64,000 nucleotides of DNA, taken from contig NZ_JARXXU010000001.1 of assembly GCF_029894165.1 (NCBI RefSeq), positions 434,001 through 498,000 on the forward strand, given 5' to 3'. The translations under genes were made by a program, and so were the position numbers. Below are positions 60,580-64,000 of the stretch, in pieces. Each line of letters opens with the position of its first letter. Position 1 is the stretch's first letter. Origin of the DNA: Aurantimicrobium minutum (GTDB lineage Bacteria; Actinomycetota; Actinomycetes; Actinomycetales; Microbacteriaceae). The notes under the pieces were generated by a model. The model did no database searches, was not told the origin of the DNA, and saw nothing but the letters and a program-made list of their open reading frames with translations.

Positions 60580-61289
60580 GTGCAAATGAAGAATGGGCTG
60601 GATTAAACCGGCACCCCAACATTCCAACAGTTATTGAAGGTTTTGAATATCCAAAACCTGTCCAGAGTCTTATCAAGAAGATGGATTCTGCTTATGAAAT
60701 TTGGGCTGAGGCAGACACCGCTTTAGCGGAAGCCGAATATGTGGTTTCTGAAGCGAAGGCTCTAGATGCCAAATTGTTTGCAGAATCAATCCTTGAAGGT
60801 TTGGAAGATCCTGGAGAAGTTCACACCCCAGCTGCGTTGAGAAAACTTAAGGGTGCCGAAATTTTGGCAAACGCTCGACGTACTGATGTAAACAAGATTG
60901 GCCGTGAACTTGAAGAAGTCATGCGTGAACATGCTCGTGAAATCACGCATACTGCCATTGAGAGCGCTCGTGAAGCCGTCATGGTGTGGCAGGAAGCTGT
61001 CTTGGAAGCTTCTAGAATCGTCGCTGACGCTAGCGCAGCACGTTATCAGGGACTTGTGGGCTTGAGAGAAGTTTCTATCTACACACGGGGTGTTTACACC
61101 TTCGACGGTAACTTTCCAATTTCTGGGAGCCTGTCTGTCCCCGAGACTTATGAAAAACGTGTCCTGCAAATCTGTGAGCAGCTAGAGAAGCTGATGGACA
61201 GGAACGTTCTTTTTGCTTCACCAGAAGCTGAATCGGACATCGAAGCTCACGAAATCTCTGAAAACAGTGAACTAGAAACCACTGCATAA
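60576..61289 (+). CDS. Coiled-coil hypothetical element protein
   Basis: A 237-residue protein, largely alpha-helical and rich in Ala and Glu (residues 35-75 and 95-160 form likely coiled coils: DTALAEAEYVVSEAKALDAK, VNKIGRELEEVMREHAREI). The composition is like phage scaffold or tail-assembly chaperone proteins, but no specific match is recognised. It lies between the terminase-like and tape measure genes. The last 20 residues are acidic. Confidence 0.65.
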   Translation: MSANEEWAGLNRHPNIPTVIEGFEYPKPVQSLIKKMDSAYEIWAEADTALAEAEYVVSEAKALDAKLFAESILEGLEDPGEVHTPAALRKLKGAEILANARRTDVNKIGRELEEVMREHAREITHTAIESAREAVMVWQEAVLEASRIVADASAARYQGLVGLREVSIYTRGVYTFDGNFPISGSLSVPETYEKRVLQICEQLEKLMDRNVLFASPEAESDIEAHEISENSELETTA

Positions 61290-61358
61290 ATATCTCTCTA
61301 TTGGCCCACGGTTTGCCCAGAAATTTAGGTGTTCCGTGGGAAAATAGAACAAATGAAC

Positions 61359-61422
61359 ACCGCACTGTTCGCGGTTTACATTGAATAGCGGTCAGATCCG
61401 CACTCTGCCGAAATCTCAATGT
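61359..61422 (+). promoter_or_regulatory. Structured leader before the tape measure gene
   Basis: Within the 186-bp gap are a hairpin ACCGC/GCGGT (61359-61375), then a 7-bp perfect pairing ACATTGA (61378-61384) with TCAATGT (61416-61422) that encloses GCGG-TCAGAT-CCGC (61388-61401). The next gene has its own AAGGAG site. The fold could control late expression; no known RNA family is recognised. Confidence 0.4.
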
Positions 61423-61475
61423 GAATTGGTAAGAAACCTGGATAACAGGAAAACCAAACACACAAGGAGTTTCCA

Positions 61476-62981
61476 ATGGCATCACGTATTGCGGAAGCAT
61501 ACGTTCAAATCGTTCCCTCAATGACGGGAACACAAGCAACACTAGAGAGCGAATTCTCAAACATCGGCGGCCCAGTCGGTAACTCGATGGGCCAAGGCAT
61601 GATGGGGAGCTTGAAAAAGCTAGCCGGCCCTATGGCCGCAATAGTCGGGGGAGTGGCCATTGGTACATTCACCAAGGACATCATCGGCGCAGCTCAAGCC
61701 GAAGTGGAACAGAATGCACGTATCAATCAAATCGCCACATCGATGGGGATTTTCGGCTCGAACGTGAGTGGAGTCACCAAGCGCTTAATAGACATGGCTC
61801 AGGCACAAGCCCTCAACACTGGACTAGATGAAGACTCAATCAAGGTCAGCCAAGCCAAGCTTCTAACCTTCAAGGAGCTAGCTAAGACAGCCGGAGAAGC
61901 CGGTGGAATGTTTGACCGAGCAACCATGGCAGCGATGGACATGGCAGCAGCCGGATTTGGTACTGCAGAAAACAACGCCGTCCAGCTCGGCAAAGCACTA
62001 CAAGATCCGATTCAAGGAATCACGGCACTGGCAAAATCTGGTGTTTCTCTCACGGATTCTCAAAAGGGCATGATCGAATCCATGGTCGAAGCTGGCAACA
62101 TGGCCGGCGCTCAAGAAGAAGTCATGAAGGCCCTAGAGACTCAATTCGGCGGAACGGCTGCAGCAACAGCAACCGGAGCAGACAGAATGTCCCAGGCATT
62201 CGGAAACTTCCAAGAGACACTCGGCCTCATGGTTCTCCCTATGCTCGAAGGCTTCTCAAACTTTGCAGCTCCCGTCCTCACGTGGCTCACAGAAGCTCCC
62301 GGAGCACTTACCGCGGTCTCAGTAGCTATCGGAGTTATGGCAGTGGCGTGGGCAGCTATGACACTCGCTGCATCACCATGGTTAGCTATCGGCGCAGCTA
62401 TCGCGGTCATCATCGGTGGAATCATCGTTCTGATCATGAACTGGGGCACAGTGATGAACTGGCTCGGTCAGGTATTCGCTGGAGCTATCCAGGGCATCGC
62501 TAACGTGTGGAACGGCTTCATCGGTTGGCTTATGCCAGGAATCAATGCTGTGGGCCAAGCCTTCAGTTCAGTTTTCAACGGCATCGGCCAGATTATTGGT
62601 GGAGTGTTCCAGGGCATCGTGTGGGCCGTGAAAACCTACATCAACACCATCCTGAATCTCATCAATGGAGTCATCGATGGTCTCAATGGTGTGGGCAGTT
62701 TCATCAGTAAAGCAACTGGCGGAACTATCGGTTTCAAGCTGGGTAAGATTCCACTTCTAGCTAATGGTGGAACTATCACGGGTTCTGGAACTGTCCTCGT
62801 AGGCGAGAAAGGCCCCGAGCTGTTGAACCTAAACCGGGGCGCTTCTGTCGTGCCACTTGATAAGTCGAATGGTGTTACTCAACAGTTCACAATCAATAGC
62901 AACGCTACGGATACCACTGCGGCTTCTCTTGAGTTTGCTCGAGCAATGCGCTTCGGCCTTGAAAGCGAGATGGGTAACTAA
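61476..62981 (+). CDS. Phage tail tape measure protein (short)
   Basis: A 501-residue protein starting MASRIAEAYVQIVPSMTG, the common opening of actinophage tape measure proteins. Helical and Gly/Ala-rich to residue 260 (LGKALQDPIQGITALAKSGVS is diagnostic), then a hydrophobic region (about 271-400) and a C-terminal GEKGPELLNLNRGASVVP motif typical of the same family. In siphophages it sets tail length. At 501 residues it predicts a very short tail or an internally shortened protein. The strong AAGGAG ribosome site supports the start. No frameshifted tail-chaperone gene pair precedes it. Confidence 0.88.
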   Translation: MASRIAEAYVQIVPSMTGTQATLESEFSNIGGPVGNSMGQGMMGSLKKLAGPMAAIVGGVAIGTFTKDIIGAAQAEVEQNARINQIATSMGIFGSNVSGVTKRLIDMAQAQALNTGLDEDSIKVSQAKLLTFKELAKTAGEAGGMFDRATMAAMDMAAAGFGTAENNAVQLGKALQDPIQGITALAKSGVSLTDSQKGMIESMVEAGNMAGAQEEVMKALETQFGGTAAATATGADRMSQAFGNFQETLGLMVLPMLEGFSNFAAPVLTWLTEAPGALTAVSVAIGVMAVAWAAMTLAASPWLAIGAAIAVIIGGIIVLIMNWGTVMNWLGQVFAGAIQGIANVWNGFIGWLMPGINAVGQAFSSVFNGIGQIIGGVFQGIVWAVKTYINTILNLINGVIDGLNGVGSFISKATGGTIGFKLGKIPLLANGGTITGSGTVLVGEKGPELLNLNRGASVVPLDKSNGVTQQFTINSNATDTTAASLEFARAMRFGLESEMGN

Positions 62982-63088
62982 TGACATATTCGGTAACGCT
63001 CGCAGATAAGACTTTCTATGGTTCCGCCAATGAGTCAAATCATTGGTGGCTTGGTGCTGGCCCTCTTCACCGCTATGCGCAGAGCTAA
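62981..63088 (+). pseudogene. 35-codon fragment after the tape measure gene, possible distal tail protein remnant
   Basis: The ATG shares one base with the tape measure stop, the usual coupling in tail operons, and the frame reads MTYSVTLADKTFYG and on to LHRYAQS before an early stop. In siphophages the gene after tape measure encodes the distal tail protein, so this is probably its surviving start. Confidence 0.45.
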
Positions 63089-63097
63089 GGCAGTCGG

Positions 63098-63361
63098 TTG
63101 GTAAGCCTAGGAAATCCCGTAGAAGCCGTTCTGGAGCGCTACGGGGACTATTTCAAGGTGCTGGGGATAACTCAGCGCCCAGTGTTCACGCCTAGTAATG
63201 ATCCAAGCCGTTTCGGTGGGCAGGTCAGTACGCTGCGTGAAGGTTTGGCGTTGGTCTTCAGTGTTGGTTATTCCGACACTGGGGACTTCCTCACCTTCCC
63301 TGCAGATGTGGGGACAGCTACGGCCTTAGGTGTTGTGGACATCCTCAGGGATACCCCGTAA
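63098..63361 (+). CDS. Hypothetical 87-residue frame near the right end of the element
   Basis: An open frame from TTG at 63098 (MVSLGNPVEAVLERYGDYFK to LGVVDILRDTP). It lies where further tail genes would be expected. No family is recognised, and it may be the end of a larger deleted gene. The coding case rests only on its length and plausible residues. The 344 bp after it hold only the arm repeat, attR and a terminator. Confidence 0.4.
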   Translation: MVSLGNPVEAVLERYGDYFKVLGITQRPVFTPSNDPSRFGGQVSTLREGLALVFSVGYSDTGDFLTFPADVGTATALGVVDILRDTP

Positions 63362-63434
63362 CCCATCACCCAGCTCTCCATGCTCGCTCCGCGTATAGCG
63401 CCTGCCAAGGTCTACGGGTTTTCAAGTCATATTC

Positions 63435-63457
63435 GTGGCAACAATTTGGCAACACTT
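63435..63457 (+). repeat. Right copy of 23-bp arm-type repeat
   Basis: Identical in sequence and orientation to 55722-55744 (two TGGCAACA units spaced by ATT), 100 bp before the attR core. Likely integrase arm-binding site of the right end. Confidence 0.75.
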
Positions 63458-63557
63458 TTTTCAAAACCAACTAAATTCATTGGTATCCATTGGGGCTAAA
63501 ACCTATATATTTACTGGGTTTTTTGACAAGTGACCTATGCCTAAAAGGGTCTGGTTA

Positions 63558-63583
63558 GGGTTCAAATCCCACCGGGACCGCCA
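63558..63583 (+). repeat. attR core (26 bp)
   Basis: Exact copy of the 3' end of tRNA-Ser at 55627-55652 without the rest of a tRNA. It marks the right boundary of the element. Confidence 0.92.
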
Positions 63584-63589
63584 CAGCAC

Positions 63590-63629
63590 AGCCCCCTACA
63601 TTTCCATGTTCACATGGACGTAGGGGGCT
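63590..63629 (+). terminator. Ancestral tRNA-Ser terminator, displaced by the element
   Basis: The stem AGCCCCCTAC/GTAGGGGGCT with an inner TCCATG/CATGGA hairpin lies 6 bp after attR, the spacing expected for the original tRNA-Ser terminator. A short T-rich tail follows. Confidence 0.8.
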
Positions 63630-63705
63630 TTCTGCTGGTGTTAGAGGAAGCTGAAACAGAGTTTGCGCGGATTCTCACTGCATCCCGACGCACTAGCGTT
63701 GAACT

Positions 63706-64000
63706 ATGACGTCAACTGAAACACCCGAAACAACCGAGGCAGAAACTGCTCCCGAGACCCTGAAGTTCTCCGAACTGGGGTTGTCTGATGCAGTCCTCAA
63801 GTCTCTGAAGGATGTCGGTTACGAAATTCCTTCTGCTATCCAGGCAGCCACCATCCCCATTCTCCTTGAGGGCAAAGACGTGGTCGGGCTTGCTCAGACG
63901 GGAACCGGAAAGACCGCAGCTTTTGCGTTGCCGATTCTCTCGCGCTTAGATCTGTCCCAGAAGAGCCCTCAAGCACTTATTCTTGCCCCTACCCGTGAAC
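63706..64000 (+). CDS. DEAD-box RNA helicase, N-terminal part (cut by window edge)
   Basis: Starts at ATG 63706 ([13 protein letters not shown]). After a short acidic leader it shows [19 protein letters not shown], the Q-motif [13 protein letters not shown], Walker [11 protein letters not shown] and the beginning of APTRE. It continues past the window. Unlike the helicase at 10.1-12.2 kb it has no Arg-rich N-terminal repeats, so the two are distinct paralogues. The start lies about 120 bp after attR, making it the first chromosomal gene beyond the element. Confidence 0.93.
   Translation, partial: MTSTETPETTEAETAPETLKFSELGLSDAVLKSLKDVGYEIPSAIQAATIPILLEGKDVVGLAQTGTGKTAAFALPILSRLDLSQKSPQALILAPTRE

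Larger units (their letters stand above)
55653..63583. mobile_element. Integrated phage-like element or satellite in tRNA-Ser
   Basis: About 7.9 kb between the 26-bp att repeats. Left to right it holds a replacement tRNA terminator, integrase and a regulator (minus strand), then plus-strand genes: excisionase-like, unknown, replication-type, zinc-finger-like and small AC-rich ORFs, a terminase-small-subunit-like protein, two unknown proteins, a tape measure protein and two short fragments. No capsid, portal, large terminase, holin or lysin is recognisable. The tight overlaps of most genes argue against random decay; a satellite that relies on a helper phage, or a prophage with one large internal deletion, would both fit. 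Confidence 0.88.

Overview
The window looks like chromosomal DNA of an actinobacterium, most likely a member of the Microbacteriaceae with a moderate GC content. This is inferred from gene content and order. A DUF3073 protein sits between a permease and CrcB genes. A tilS-hpt-ftsH-folE-folP-folB-folK-DUF3180-DUF2520-panC-lysS run is typical of actinobacteria. A mycobacterial-type ArgA (Rv2747-like) protein follows clpC, and starts are often GTG. No rRNA, CRISPR array or replication origin is visible.

Left part (1-30 kb): divergent purF (cut by the left edge) and purM; a TauE-type permease; a KimA-like potassium transporter in an operon with two tandem CrcB fluoride channels; a large RND exporter; drug/metabolite and MFS exporters; and a DEAD-box RNA helicase with a long Arg-rich repeat tract and a highly structured 5' leader. 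Further right are an acyl-CoA oxidase, an Nramp-related permease, PPK2, DUF2252, a dienelactone hydrolase and cobalamin-dependent MetH. After MetH comes an orphan fusion of a Phd/YefM antitoxin domain to a degenerate MntA-like nucleotidyltransferase, with TGTACA operator motifs. Next is an overlapping three-gene ECF importer operon: S protein, a single T-A-A fusion, and a DUF4430 lipoprotein. It probably supplies cobalamin to MetH.

Middle (30-55 kb): a 2.37-kb cassette (TetR plus DUF418) is bounded by a 46-bp duplication of the 3' half of tRNA-Phe. It is followed by tRNA-Phe, tRNA-Asp and tRNA-Glu, an M23 peptidase, ppa and then the tilS-to-lysS core run. After these come cardiolipin synthase, an aldo/keto reductase, a minus-strand group (pirin, AhpD-like, TfoX, YbaK), clpC with an upstream ClgR-like box, the argA-like gene, a membrane-anchored protein and radA.

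Right part (55.5-63.6 kb): a 7.9-kb integrated element lies in the 3' end of tRNA-Ser(CGA), bounded by 26-bp repeats. It carries a tyrosine integrase, a regulator, an excisionase-like protein, a replication-type protein, small AC-rich ORFs, a terminase-small-subunit-like protein and a short tape-measure protein. It has no recognisable capsid, portal, large terminase or lysis genes, so it looks like a phage satellite or a strongly reduced prophage. Matching 23-bp repeats inside both ends are likely integrase arm sites. The window ends inside a second DEAD-box helicase.
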